A DNA stretch of 64,000 nucleotides from assembly GCA_963812775.1 (NCBI GenBank), contig CAWEWH010000003.1, positions 124,001-188,000 on the forward strand. Direction: 5' to 3'. Below, in pieces: positions 27,142-36,386 of this stretch. Within the stretch, counting starts at the first letter, position 1. Each line of letters starts with the position of its first letter. Both the position numbers and the translations under genes were made by a program. The stretch is from CAWEWH01 sp963812775 (GTDB lineage: Bacteria > Pseudomonadota > Alphaproteobacteria > Rhizobiales > Beijerinckiaceae). The notes under the pieces are model-generated. The model saw only the letters and a list, made by a program, of their open reading frames with translations. It had not been told where the DNA came from and ran no database searches.

Positions 27142-27837
27142 ATGCTGACCGTATACGGCTTCCAAAAATCGACCTACGTCAACATCGTGCGCCTGGTGCT
27201 GACGCACAAAGGCGTGCCATTTACCTTTCACGACCTCGAAGACGAGATGGGCGGGCCGTCGCATCTGGCGCTGCATCCGTTCAACCGCGTGCCGATCCTC
27301 GATCACGATGGCTTCCGCGTTTACGAAACCAGCGCCATCGTCACCTACATCGACGAATGCTTTGCCGAACCGGCTTTGCAGCCGCGCGATCCAAGAGCCC
27401 GCGCGCGCATGAACCAGTGGATCGGCGCCGTCATCAACAGCTACTACTATCCGTGGATCATTTTCCATCTCGTGCACGAACGGCTCGTCTTTCCGCCGCT
27501 CGGCATCGACGGCGACGAGCGGATCGTTTTGAAGTCGCTGCCGCACATCTCCCTCGCCCTAGACGTTATGGAGCGGGAGCTCGCGCAGGCTCCCGGTTTC
27601 CTGGTCGGGGGTGATCCGACCCTTGCGGATTTCTTCATGCTGCCCAGCCTCACGGCGCTCGGTCTCACGGATGAAGGCCGCGGCATGCTCGCCGAGAGGC
27701 GGCGCATCGGTCAGTGGCGCGCGCAGATGGAGGCGCTGCCCAGCGTACAGGCGTTCCGCTCAGCCATTGCGCCCTATCTCCCCCTGCCCATCCCGCATGC
27801 GCGCCAATGGGCCACCTCGCATCGGCCGAACGCATAG
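27142..27837 (+). CDS. Glutathione S-transferase family protein
   Basis: A 231-residue GST. The N-terminal thioredoxin-like domain has the cis-proline strand NRVPILDHDGF and the gamma-glutamyl-binding motif VYETSAIVTYIDE. The C-terminal helical domain contains the N-capping box GGDPTLADFFMLPSL. The catalytic residue near the N-terminus is uncertain (QKSTYVNIVRL). The ATG at 27142 follows AGGGGCTACCT. It is separate from the TauE/SafE gene by 225 bp with no recognised feature. The probable role is conjugating electrophiles or reducing peroxides in the cytoplasm. Confidence 0.88.
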   Translation: MLTVYGFQKSTYVNIVRLVLTHKGVPFTFHDLEDEMGGPSHLALHPFNRVPILDHDGFRVYETSAIVTYIDECFAEPALQPRDPRARARMNQWIGAVINSYYYPWIIFHLVHERLVFPPLGIDGDERIVLKSLPHISLALDVMERELAQAPGFLVGGDPTLADFFMLPSLTALGLTDEGRGMLAERRRIGQWRAQMEALPSVQAFRSAIAPYLPLPIPHARQWATSHRPNA

Positions 27838-27957
27838 CCAGGAATGGCGCCGGCCCCCTCGAAGTGTGCCAAGCCGCACACCCCTGGCGGATGGGCCGGG
27901 TTCATACTGCCGGACCGGTGGCGGCAAACCCGCCCCGTTCAACCCGGAGAAAATACC

Positions 27958-28185
27958 GTGAAGACCATCATCCTCGCGATTGCCACCGTTGCGGCCCTCG
28001 CCACCTCGGCTCAGGCCGGCGGCTATGGCTATAGCTACGGTTACGCGCCCTACGGCTACTCGAACTATGGCTACAGCAACTACGGCTACAACTACTACCC
28101 GACCAGGAAGCGCTACTACACCTACCCGAACTACGACTACGCGCCTTCCTACGGCCACGGCTATCGCACCTATTACGGCTACTAA
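27958..28185 (+). CDS. Small exported Tyr/Gly-rich protein
   Basis: A 75-residue protein starting with GTG at 27958 after CGGAGAAAATACC, a good ribosome site. Residues 1-20 form a signal peptide (KTIILAIATVAALATSAQAG). The mature part is GYGYSYGYAPYGYSNYGYSN-type repeats rich in Tyr and Gly. Such short Tyr-rich exported peptides are common in rhizobial relatives, without known function. Its stop overlaps the convergent phosphotransferase stop by 4 bp. Confidence 0.65.
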   Translation: MKTIILAIATVAALATSAQAGGYGYSYGYAPYGYSNYGYSNYGYNYYPTRKRYYTYPNYDYAPSYGHGYRTYYGY

Positions 28186-29383
28186 GCTTTCCGGATTGTT
28201 TGCTGCGTCGGCCGCCCGCAAGGGCGGCCGATTGCGTTTCGGGACGACGCAGGACGGAGAAGGCGACCGCGACGCGGCAACGCCAGTGCGACGATAGCCG
28301 CGTCAGCACCATGGTGTGACACCCAGCGGCTCAGCAGCTCGCGACAACCGAGGTCGTCGACGGTCAGCACGAGACGCTCGAGATGGCTCCACCAGATCAC
28401 GGGCGGGAGATCGACCGCCGCCTGCCACACCGGCGTCATCAAGTGCAGCAGCACCGACCGGCGATAGTCCTCGTCGAGCGCTCCGCGATGGTAGCCGCGC
28501 ACGCCCCGCGCCACGAGGGCCGCGTGGTAATGGTCGAGCAACGGTCGCTCCACGCGCCGACGGCGCTCGGGATACCAGTGCATCGCCATCATGTAGGCGA
28601 GGTCCCTCGACCCCACGCCAACGCGCCAGGAATCCCAATCGAAGAGCCGGACGTCGTCGCCGTCATCGCGCGGCAGGAAGGCGTTCCACACATGCGCGTC
28701 GCCGTGGATGATCGTGACATTGCGACGCGAATGATAGCGCGCGAGGAGACGCGGCGCCGCCTCGATCAGCCGCTCATAGAGATCGCGCCGTTCGCGTGAC
28801 AGGCGATCACCGAGACGGTCACCGAAGGCCTTGAAGGCGTCGGCAAAGCGCTGCAGTCCCTGGTTGGTGGCCTCGACATCGAGCCATGTCCCGACGGAAA
28901 CGCCGAGACGCGGATCATCCCACCATCCCGAATGAAAGCGCGCCAGCGCGGCGAGGATGGCCTCGCATTGCGCCAGCGTCGGCGGCAACGGCCACACGGT
29001 GGCGATGATGTGGGAATCGGTCAGGTCTTCGAGCAGCAGGTGCCAGTGTTGCGCGTCCGGTTCCCAAACAGCTTCGAAGCAGCGCGGGACGGGAGCCGCG
29101 GTCACCCCGGCGACCTTCGTGTAGAACGCCACCTCGTGATGGTGTTGGCCGCCGACCCGTTCCGGGAGCCCGGTCTTGAGGATGAGGGAGCCTGGAGCCC
29201 CCGCCGCGCCATCGGCAGCGCCCTCTAGGTGAGCCGCAGCTTCACGATGCGCGACAGCAATGTGGGTCGCGAACTCTCGACCACAACGTCGCGAACGCGA
29301 CCGGCGCCCAGCACGCCTGAGCGGCGAAGCACGTCCGTCAAATGCGCGGCATCGGCGGCTCGCGGCAAAGCTTCCGGCGTCAT
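28182..29383 (-). pseudogene. Phosphotransferase (APH/ecdysteroid-kinase-like), frameshifted as read
   Basis: A kinase-fold protein of about 400 residues when repaired. The first frame starts at ATG 29383 (TPEALPRAADAAHLTDVLRR) and ends at a stop at 29225-29227. The second frame continues LTYEGAADGAAGAPGS, with LILKTGLPER (ATP-binding lysine), then HLLLEDLTDSH. The catalytic loop is VTIIHGDAHVWNAFLP and the metal-binding aspartate is in VRLFDWDSW. One base missing after ACCTA restores continuity. The family includes aminoglycoside and small-molecule kinases; the substrate is unknown. All motifs are intact, so the break is probably a sequencing error. Confidence 0.78.
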
Positions 29384-29432
29384 GGGGGGCCGAGTCACAT
29401 GCCGGACCGGCGCTGTCAAACCCCGGCGCCGG

Positions 29433-30785
29433 TCAAATTGTCCGCTGTCCGCCGGCGTTGTCCTCGACGCGCATGAGGATGGGGTTGAAAAGCTGGACGA
29501 AACAGACGAGCGCCAGAAGCAATCCCAGGCCGGCCAGCACGAGGCCCGGGTCGATGCTGCCGGCGAGCCCGCCGGCGAGCGCCGTGCCGAGCGGCAGCGA
29601 GCCTTGGGCAATGACGCGGCGCACGGCAAAGACGCGGCCCTGCATGTCGCGCGGCGTCTGCGTCTGCCAGATCGCCTGCGAGTGGGCGTTCAACATCGGG
29701 TGCATGGCCGCGCCCGCGAAGGCGGCAGCGGCGGTGAGCAGGATGAATGGCGACAGGCCGTAGACGATCTCGAACAGCCCGGCGCCGAGCATCGGCACGA
29801 GGACGCCAAGAACGCGTTTCCGCTTGAGCCCGCCCCACAAGCTGACGGAGATGCCGCCCAACAGCCCGCCGAGCCCGCCCGCCGTGACGAGGAGCGCCAA
29901 CGCCGTCTCGAGCGAGAAGCCACGTGCCACCCAATCCGGTGCGAGGTTGAACTTGACAAGGAGCGGCGTGACGACGCCGAACGGCGCGCCGGCGAGGTTC
30001 GCCACCGTGAAGGTGCCGAGCAGCCACAACAATGGCGGGCGCCGCACGACATAGAGCGCGCCGGCGCGCACATCGGCCAAGATGCCGCTCTTGACCTCGC
30101 CGCTCTCCCCCGCATCGGCGCGGCGGGGCGACGGCACCTCGAGCAGACCCAGCACGCAAGCGGCGAAGAGGAGGATGACAGCCTCGAGCGCGAAGACGAG
30201 CGGCGTGCCGTCGCGCAAATCGACCAGCCACGCGAACGGCAGGCCACCCGCTGCGGCGAGCGCCGGCAGCGCCATGATGGCGGCAGCGAGCGCGGGCGAC
30301 ACGATACCCGACAGCGACCACACCGTCTGCACCATGCCGTTGGCGCGCGGCAAGAGGCGGTCGGGCACCAGCATGGCGACGGAGGAATCGTAGGCGGCGT
30401 AATGGAAGGTGCTGGCAAGCGCGCTCATGACGCCGACGGCCACCAGTAGGGGCAGCTCGAGCGCGCCGCCCAGCATCAGCGCGAAGGTGACCAGGGTGAG
30501 CGCGGCGTTGGTCATGTCGGCGACGATCATGATGCGCTTGCGCTCGTGGCGGTCGGCGAAGGCACCGGCGATAGGTCCGACGAAAACGAACGGGATGACG
30601 AAGCCGAGATTGAGGACGGTGAGCGCGAGCGCGAGCTCGGCCTTCTGACCGGGCGCGGGATAGAGCACCTGCACGAGATAGATGTTGAGGGCGAAGCCTG
30701 TCATGCCGCCGCCGATAACGGCGAGCGACTGCGTGCCCCAGACGATCAGGAAGGTGCGAAAGCCCTTGGGCGGCGTGTCGGTCAT
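29433..30785 (-). CDS. MFS transporter (MFS_3/EntS-like exporter)
   Basis: A 450-residue major facilitator with about 12 hydrophobic segments. The cytoplasmic loop after helix 2 is GAFADRHERKRIMIVAD, matching the A-motif (GxxaDRxxRrr). The C-terminal half begins after a hydrophilic linker near residue 220 (SPRRADAGESGEVKSGI). Family features such as MQGRVFAVRRVIAQGSLPLG place it near EntS/MFS_3 exporters of siderophores or drugs. It lies 49 bp downstream of the phosphotransferase start, reading the same way, and upstream of it in transcription, so both may be one unit. Substrate unknown. Confidence 0.85.
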   Translation of the reverse strand: MTDTPPKGFRTFLIVWGTQSLAVIGGGMTGFALNIYLVQVLYPAPGQKAELALALTVLNLGFVIPFVFVGPIAGAFADRHERKRIMIVADMTNAALTLVTFALMLGGALELPLLVAVGVMSALASTFHYAAYDSSVAMLVPDRLLPRANGMVQTVWSLSGIVSPALAAAIMALPALAAAGGLPFAWLVDLRDGTPLVFALEAVILLFAACVLGLLEVPSPRRADAGESGEVKSGILADVRAGALYVVRRPPLLWLLGTFTVANLAGAPFGVVTPLLVKFNLAPDWVARGFSLETALALLVTAGGLGGLLGGISVSLWGGLKRKRVLGVLVPMLGAGLFEIVYGLSPFILLTAAAAFAGAAMHPMLNAHSQAIWQTQTPRDMQGRVFAVRRVIAQGSLPLGTALAGGLAGSIDPGLVLAGLGLLLALVCFVQLFNPILMRVEDNAGGQRTI

Positions 30786-30907
30786 GGCGTGAGCGGTCCG
30801 ATGCGGACGGAGTATGCCGGCTCAACGCGCTGCTGCAAAACGCCGCCGGCGCGGAGGCGCGGCTGCCGCCTCCCGCAGGAGAGCGTCTCGCGCCAACCGC
30901 CTCGCGT

Positions 30908-33900
30908 CTACTCCGCCGGCGTTGCGGCCGGCGCGAAGTCGCCGCCGCGGCGCGCGGCACGGCGTTCCTTGCGCGCCCGCCGCCATGCGTGGAAGCGCGC
31001 GAAGGACATCAGCGCCGCCGGCGTCACGAACAGCGTCAGCACGGTGGCGAAGCCGAGCCCGAACACGATGGCGGTCGAGAGATTGATCCACCATTGCGTG
31101 GCCGGCGCCCCGACGTGGATGTCGCGGGTGACGAAGTCGATGTTAACGCCGAACGCGATGGCCGCGACGCCGAGCACGGCGGTCACCGCGGTGAGCACGA
31201 CGGGCCGGGCGCGCTCGCGGCAGGTGGTGACGATGGCCTCGTAGGCCGGCACGCCCTCGCGCCGTAGCCGGTCGTAGGTGTCGATGAGCACGATGTTGTT
31301 GTTGACGATGACGCCGGCATTGGCGATGACGCCGATGCCGGTCATCACCGTGCCAAACGGTTGGCCCATGATCATGAGGCCGACGAGCACCCCGAAGGTG
31401 GACAGCACCACGGCGGTGAGCACCAGGAAGACGCTCGAGAACTTGTTGAACTGCGCCAGCAGGATGGCGAAGATCAGGAAGATCGCCGCCCCGAAGGCCT
31501 TCATCAGGAAGGCGCCGGCCTTGGCGCGCTCCTCGTCCTCGCCCTTGAGCTTGAAGGTGACGCCGTCGCCGAGGTCGGCGTTGGCCAGCGCCGCGACGAC
31601 GCCCTGCTGCACCTGCGCCGTCTGCGCGCCCTCGGCCACATTCGACGTGACGGTGACGACGCGCTGGGCGCTGACGCGGTTGATGAGCCCGACCTTCTGC
31701 TCGGCGCGGCGGGTGACGAAATTGCCGATCGGCACGGCGCCGGCCGACGTGTTCATGGTGAGCTGATCGAGCTGGTCGATGCTGCGCCGGCTCTCCGGGA
31801 AGCGCACCAGGATGTCGACGGGCTTGTCGGTGTCGGTCGGCCGGTACTCGGCCACCTTGACGCCGTTGGTGACGAGCTGCACGGCCGCCCCCACCGCGGC
31901 GGGGCTGGCGCCGAACTTGGCCGCCTCGGCGCGGTCGATGTCGAGCTTCCACTCGATGCCGGGCAGCGGCAGGCCGTCGTCGATGTCGCGCGTGTCGGCG
32001 CGCGCCCTGAGCACGCCCGCCGCCTTGACGGCGGCGGCGTTGAGCTTGGCCGGATCGATCGAGGCGAGCTGGATGGTGATGGGTTTGCCGGTCGGCGGGC
32101 CGGCGCGCGGCTTCGTCACCTCGATGACGACGCCCGGGATGTCCTTGGTGCGCTCGCGGATGTCGGCCATGATGGCCGAGGCCTTGCGGCGCTGCTGCCA
32201 GTCGACGAACTCGAACTGGATGGTGCCGACCGTGTCCTCGGTGACCTCGGCGGAGCCGCGCTGGCCCTCGCCCGAGCGGGCATAGACGGTCGACAATTCC
32301 CTCATGCCCAAGAGCCGGTTCTCGATCTCGCGCACCACCTTGTCCTTCTCGGTGATGGAGAGATTGCCGCGGGCCCGCACCTGCACCAGCGCGAAGTCGG
32401 GCTCAACATCGGGGAAGAACTCGACGCCGCGGCCGAACTTGCCGTAGGCCTGCATGACGCCGAAGAGCAGCAGCACCGACAGCGCCAAGGTCGCCACTGG
32501 ATGCTTGAGCACCACCTTGACGGCCCGCATGTAGAGGCCGCGCTCGGCGGCGCGCTCGTCCTTGACGTGGCTGGCGCGTCCCAGCATGGCGCCGAGGGTG
32601 GGCGTGAAGAACAGCGCCACGGCGAGCGACGCCGACAGCGTGGCGATCAGCGTGATCGGCATGTACTTCATGAACTCGCCGACGATGCCGGGCCAGAACA
32701 TCAAGGGCGAGAAGGCGGCCACCCGCGTCGCGGTGGCGGCGATGACCGGCCCCGCCATGCGTCGCGCTGCGAGCGAATAGGCGGCCTTGGGCGCCATGCC
32801 CTCCGACATGCGCCGCTCGGCGAATTCCGACACGATGATGGCGTCGTCGACCAGCATGCCGACCGCCAGGATGAGCGAGAACAGGACGACGATGTTGATG
32901 GTGAGGCCGGCGAGCTGCAGGCCGAGAATGCCGGCCAGGAACGAGGCCGGGATGGCGATGCCGATGAACAGCGAGGCGCGGCCGCCGAGCACCACCAGCA
33001 TGATGACGATGACGAGCAGCACGGCGGTGATGACGCTGTTCTGCAACTCGTGCAGCATGATGCGGATGGTCTTGGACTTGTCCTGCGTGTAGGCCACCTC
33101 GAGATTGGCGGGCCACGTCTTCTGCAGGCCGGCCATGACCTTCTTGACCGTGTCGACGGTGTCGATGAGGTTGGCACCGGTGCGCTTCACCACCTCGAGC
33201 GCGATGGCCGGCTTGCCGTTGATGCGGGTGATCGAGGTCGGGTCCTTGAAGGTGGGCCGCACCTCGGCCACGTCGCCGAGGCCGACGGACGCGTTGCCCG
33301 AGGCGGTGATGGGAAAGCGCAGGATGTCCTGCGCCGTCTCGATCAGCGCCGGGATCTTCACCGGGAAACGGCCGGACGCGGCCTCGATGGCGCCGGCCGC
33401 CACCAGGCTGTTGCCGGCGTTGAAGCCGCCGATGAGCTGGTCGATGGAGACGTTGTAGCTCTTGAGCAGCATCGGCTCGACGACGATCTCGACCGACTCG
33501 TCACGGGCACCGCGCAATTCCGAGGACAGCACGCCCGGCACCTGCTCGATGGCGGTCTTGGCCTGGCGGGCAAGCCGCAGCAGCATGCGCTCCGGCACGT
33601 CGCCGCCGAGCGCCACGACGATCACCGGGAACAACGACAGGTTGACCTCGCGCACCTGCGGCTCGTCGGCGTCGCGCGGCAGATCGCGTTTGGCGTCCTG
33701 CACCTTGGCGCGCACGTCGGCGAGCGCCACGTTGGAATTGAAGCCGGCCTCGAACTCGACCAGCGCGTAGCCGCCGCCCTCGAAGGCGGCCGAGCGCATC
33801 TCCTTGATGTTGGGCACCGATTTCAGCTGCGTCTCGAGCGGCCTGAGAATCAGCCGCTCGGCGTCCTCGGGGCTGATGCCGCGCTGCGTGACGTTGACAT

Positions 33901-34039
33901 AGATGATCGGCACGCGAACGTCCGGCTCCGCCTCCTTGGGGATGGAGATGTAGGCGCTGAGCCCGGCGACGAGCAGGAACAGCAGCGTGGCCAGCGTCAG
34001 CCGCGAATGGGAGATCGCATAATCGACGGGATTGGCCAT
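30908..34039 (-). CDS. RND efflux pump inner-membrane subunit (AcrB/HAE1-like)
   Basis: A 1043-residue resistance-nodulation-division permease with the usual 12-helix layout: helix 1 at residues 12-32, a large periplasmic loop, helices 2-6 around residues 335-480, a second loop, and helices 8-12 near residues 860-1010. The proton-relay segment of helix 4 is GMLVDDAIIVSEFAERR, which carries the paired aspartates. It drives export across the envelope with the adaptor encoded upstream. No outer-membrane channel gene is adjacent, so it probably uses a shared TolC. Substrates are unknown. Confidence 0.92.
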   Translation of the reverse strand: MANPVDYAISHSRLTLATLLFLLVAGLSAYISIPKEAEPDVRVPIIYVNVTQRGISPEDAERLILRPLETQLKSVPNIKEMRSAAFEGGGYALVEFEAGFNSNVALADVRAKVQDAKRDLPRDADEPQVREVNLSLFPVIVVALGGDVPERMLLRLARQAKTAIEQVPGVLSSELRGARDESVEIVVEPMLLKSYNVSIDQLIGGFNAGNSLVAAGAIEAASGRFPVKIPALIETAQDILRFPITASGNASVGLGDVAEVRPTFKDPTSITRINGKPAIALEVVKRTGANLIDTVDTVKKVMAGLQKTWPANLEVAYTQDKSKTIRIMLHELQNSVITAVLLVIVIMLVVLGGRASLFIGIAIPASFLAGILGLQLAGLTINIVVLFSLILAVGMLVDDAIIVSEFAERRMSEGMAPKAAYSLAARRMAGPVIAATATRVAAFSPLMFWPGIVGEFMKYMPITLIATLSASLAVALFFTPTLGAMLGRASHVKDERAAERGLYMRAVKVVLKHPVATLALSVLLLFGVMQAYGKFGRGVEFFPDVEPDFALVQVRARGNLSITEKDKVVREIENRLLGMRELSTVYARSGEGQRGSAEVTEDTVGTIQFEFVDWQQRRKASAIMADIRERTKDIPGVVIEVTKPRAGPPTGKPITIQLASIDPAKLNAAAVKAAGVLRARADTRDIDDGLPLPGIEWKLDIDRAEAAKFGASPAAVGAAVQLVTNGVKVAEYRPTDTDKPVDILVRFPESRRSIDQLDQLTMNTSAGAVPIGNFVTRRAEQKVGLINRVSAQRVVTVTSNVAEGAQTAQVQQGVVAALANADLGDGVTFKLKGEDEERAKAGAFLMKAFGAAIFLIFAILLAQFNKFSSVFLVLTAVVLSTFGVLVGLMIMGQPFGTVMTGIGVIANAGVIVNNNIVLIDTYDRLRREGVPAYEAIVTTCRERARPVVLTAVTAVLGVAAIAFGVNIDFVTRDIHVGAPATQWWINLSTAIVFGLGFATVLTLFVTPAALMSFARFHAWRRARKERRAARRGGDFAPAATPAE

Positions 34040-34095
34040 CGAGGCACTCTTCTAGAGGCGCTCTTGTTCGATGCGGAAGCGGAGGCTCGGCATCG

Positions 34096-35184
34096 TCACT
34101 TGCCGCTCAGCAGGGCGAGCGAGAACGGCACGGCCTCGACGAGCTCGCCTTCCTTGACGAATTCCTGGCCCTGCACGATCACCTTGGCGCCGTCCTCGAC
34201 GCCCGCCACCCAGATGACTTGCGGCCCGTCCTCCATCACGGCGACCGGCACGAAGGCGACGCGGCCGTCGCTGTCGACGGTGCGGACGCCGAGCTTGCCC
34301 TCGGCCGAGAAGGAGAGCGCCGAGCGCGGCAGGCGCGCCGCCGCAACGGGGGCGAGCGGCAGGCTCACCTCGCAGGTGACGCCGTCGGGGATCGTCGCCT
34401 CGGGATTGTCGATGCGCACCTCGACCCGATAGGTGCGGGTCTGCGGGCTCGCCTTCCTGGACACGAAGCGCACCCGCCCCACCGCCGTCTCGCCGGTGAC
34501 CAGCTTGACGTTGGCGTGCTCGCGCAGCTTGACGCCGCCGAGCTGGCGCTCGGAGACTTCCACGACGGCGAGCATCGGATCGAGCGCGATGACCTCTGCC
34601 ACGGTGGCGTTGGCCTGCATGGCCTGGCCGAGCTCGGTCGGCACGTCGTTGACGACGCCCGACACCGGCGCCAGCACCTCGCCCTTGCGCCGCTCGGCCT
34701 CCGCCTGCGCCAGGAGCGCCTCGGCGGCCTTCATCTCGGCCTCGAGCTGCGAGCGGTTGATGGCCGGCATGTTGCCCTTCTCGATGAGCTGCGAGCGGGC
34801 CGTGAGCTCGGCGCGGCGCTGATCGAGGCGCGCCTTGGCCTGATCGACCATGGCTTCGCGCGCCTCGTCCGACAGCACGGCGATGACGTCGCCGGTCTTG
34901 ACGACGTTGCCGCGGCGCACCCGCAGATCGACGATGATGCCGGCGGCGCGCGCGATGGCGGTGGCGCGCCGATCGGCCTCGGTGCGGCCGGAGATGACGA
35001 TGTTGCGGGCGTGCTGCTCCACCGTGACCGGCAGCACCGCCACCTTGAAGCGTGTCTTCTCGACGGCAGCTGGCTGCGCCTGTTGCGCCCCCGGCTCGGG
35101 ACGGTCGCGGCCGAGCACGCCCGAGCCGATCCACACGGCGGCGATGAGCACCAGGATTGCGGCGGCGATGCGGGAGAGCGTCAT
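34096..35184 (-). CDS. RND periplasmic adaptor (membrane fusion protein)
   Basis: A 362-residue HlyD/AcrA-family adaptor. A membrane anchor at residues 3-25 (SRIAAAILVLIAAVWIGSGV) is followed by the lipoyl half-motif (GIIVDLRVRRGNVVKTGDVI), a helical hairpin (MVDQAKARLDQRRAELTARS), the second lipoyl half (GEVLAPVSGVVNDVP) and beta-barrel/membrane-proximal domains. The start overlaps the tetR stop by 4 bp (ATGA), and the pump gene follows 56 bp after its stop, so all three are one operon. It links the inner-membrane pump to the outer-membrane channel. Confidence 0.92.
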   Translation of the reverse strand: MTLSRIAAAILVLIAAVWIGSGVLGRDRPEPGAQQAQPAAVEKTRFKVAVLPVTVEQHARNIVISGRTEADRRATAIARAAGIIVDLRVRRGNVVKTGDVIAVLSDEAREAMVDQAKARLDQRRAELTARSQLIEKGNMPAINRSQLEAEMKAAEALLAQAEAERRKGEVLAPVSGVVNDVPTELGQAMQANATVAEVIALDPMLAVVEVSERQLGGVKLREHANVKLVTGETAVGRVRFVSRKASPQTRTYRVEVRIDNPEATIPDGVTCEVSLPLAPVAAARLPRSALSFSAEGKLGVRTVDSDGRVAFVPVAVMEDGPQVIWVAGVEDGAKVIVQGQEFVKEGELVEAVPFSLALLSGK

Positions 35185-35852
35185 GGCGTGGATCCAGCTT
35201 CTTCTTGCGGTAGCGGATGCTTGGCCGGCGTCAGGTCGATCTTGCCGTCGAGCAGCGCGGCGAAGACGGCGAGCACGCTGTCGATCTCGTGCTCGGGGTC
35301 GAAGTCCTTGCTGCAGGCGCGGCGCACGAACAGGCCATTGGACACGATGCAGGCGACGAGCGCCGCCGCCTCGCAATCGAGATCGGCCGCCACGGCGCCG
35401 TGCTGCTTGCCCATCTCGAACAGCGCCGCCAGCCGCTGGCGCACGTCGCGGTCGAACTCGGCATTAATGGCCGCGATGGCGGGGTTGCGCGTCGCCTCGG
35501 CCCAGATCTCCATGCACAGAACCGCCTTGTCGCGTTCCTGGAAGTGCTTGCGGCCGAGACGGCGGAAGTCGGTGCGGAAGTCGTCCGAAGGCGCCACCGA
35601 GCCGAAGTCGTGCCCGAGCTCGGCCCGATCGCGCTCCGCAAGGCCCGCCACCATGGCGTCCTTGGAGGCGAAGTAGCGGTAGATATTGCCGGGGCTCATG
35701 CCGGCTTCCGCCGCCACGTCCTGCATGGTGGTGCGGTGGAAACCGGCGCGCACGAAGCAACGTTCGGCCGCGTCGAGAATGCGGGCCCGCCGTTCGCTGG
35801 AGGCGACGGCGTGGGACAGCGGCGCGAGCGGCGTGGGGGCGTGGTCTTGCAT
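35181..35852 (-). CDS. TetR-family repressor of the RND operon
   Basis: A 223-residue TetR/AcrR regulator. The DNA-binding helix-turn-helix is RARILDAAERCFVRAGFHRT, then TMQDVAAEAGMSPGNIYRYF, followed by an all-helical ligand domain with two cysteines (VLCMEIWAEA, ACIVSNGLFVRRACSKD). The start at 35852 is 7 bp from a 28-bp palindrome overlapping the promoter, so it is very probably autoregulated and is the first gene of the operon with the adaptor and pump. Inducing ligands are likely pump substrates (family knowledge). Confidence 0.9.
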   Translation of the reverse strand: MQDHAPTPLAPLSHAVASSERRARILDAAERCFVRAGFHRTTMQDVAAEAGMSPGNIYRYFASKDAMVAGLAERDRAELGHDFGSVAPSDDFRTDFRRLGRKHFQERDKAVLCMEIWAEATRNPAIAAINAEFDRDVRQRLAALFEMGKQHGAVAADLDCEAAALVACIVSNGLFVRRACSKDFDPEHEIDSVLAVFAALLDGKIDLTPAKHPLPQEEAGSTP

Positions 35853-35858
35853 GTGACG

Positions 35859-35909
35859 GTATGGGAATGAATGTTCATTCCCATACCGCACTGCACAAGC
35901 TCAAGTCAA
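35859..35909 (-). promoter_or_regulatory. Promoter and TetR operator of the RND operon
   Basis: A 28-bp dyad at 35859-35886 has perfect 13-bp arms, GTATGGGAATGAA and TTCATTCCCATAC, around a 2-bp centre. On the minus strand a -35 TTGACT (plus 35904-35909) and a -10-like TATGGG (plus 35880-35885) are 18 bp apart, and the -10 lies within the dyad. A repressor bound here would block polymerase. Size and location are typical for AcrR-type operators. Confidence 0.8.
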
Positions 35910-35990
35910 CGTCGTTGGCCTTGAAAGTCTGTGATCGACGACTTTTGCACCGTTGATCGGACGCAACGCGCGTCAACGGGCCCAAAGGCC

Positions 35991-36149
35991 TCAGACGCGT
36001 CCGATCAGCACGAGGATGAGCACGACGATGAGGACGAGGCCAAGGCCGCCGGACGGGCCATAGCCCCAGCCGCGGCTGTAGCCCCAGCGCGGAATGGCGC
36101 CGATAAGCAACAGGATCAAGACGATGATGAGGATGGTGCCGACCGTCAT
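35991..36149 (-). CDS. DUF3309 family small membrane protein
   Basis: A 52-residue protein made almost entirely of two hydrophobic helices: TVGTILIIVLILLLIGAIP and GLGLVLIVVLILVLIGRV, joined by RWGYSRGWGYGPSG. This two-helix shape with a WGYxxxWGYGPSG linker is the DUF3309 family, common in alphaproteobacteria and of unknown function. GGGAG precedes the ATG at 36149. Confidence 0.8.
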   Translation of the reverse strand: MTVGTILIIVLILLLIGAIPRWGYSRGWGYGPSGGLGLVLIVVLILVLIGRV

Positions 36150-36386
36150 GGATCGCTCCCGGTATTTGGCCGCGCCACATGAGGCGCTTGGCGGCGCCGC
36201 CCGCGGGGCGCTGCGTGGCGGGCAAAGGACAAACGCAATGGCCAAGCCACTGGTTCCTGCCGCCCAGGAATCCACGGTCGGTAATTCACAGGATTCCACG
36301 CTCCGTAATTCAGTGGTCAAGATCGGCTCACAGCCGCTAAGTTGATCCCTCTCCGATTTCCGACCTCCCAACACCCGAGTCCTGAC

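Noticed and set aside
29229..30449. 406-codon frame on the plus strand
   Set aside because: Antisense to the MFS transporter; Gln/Arg/His-rich with no membrane segments or domain.
31361..34432. 1023-codon open frame on the plus strand
   Set aside because: It is antisense to the RND pump and adaptor, with Arg/His/Asp-rich composition and no recognisable domain.
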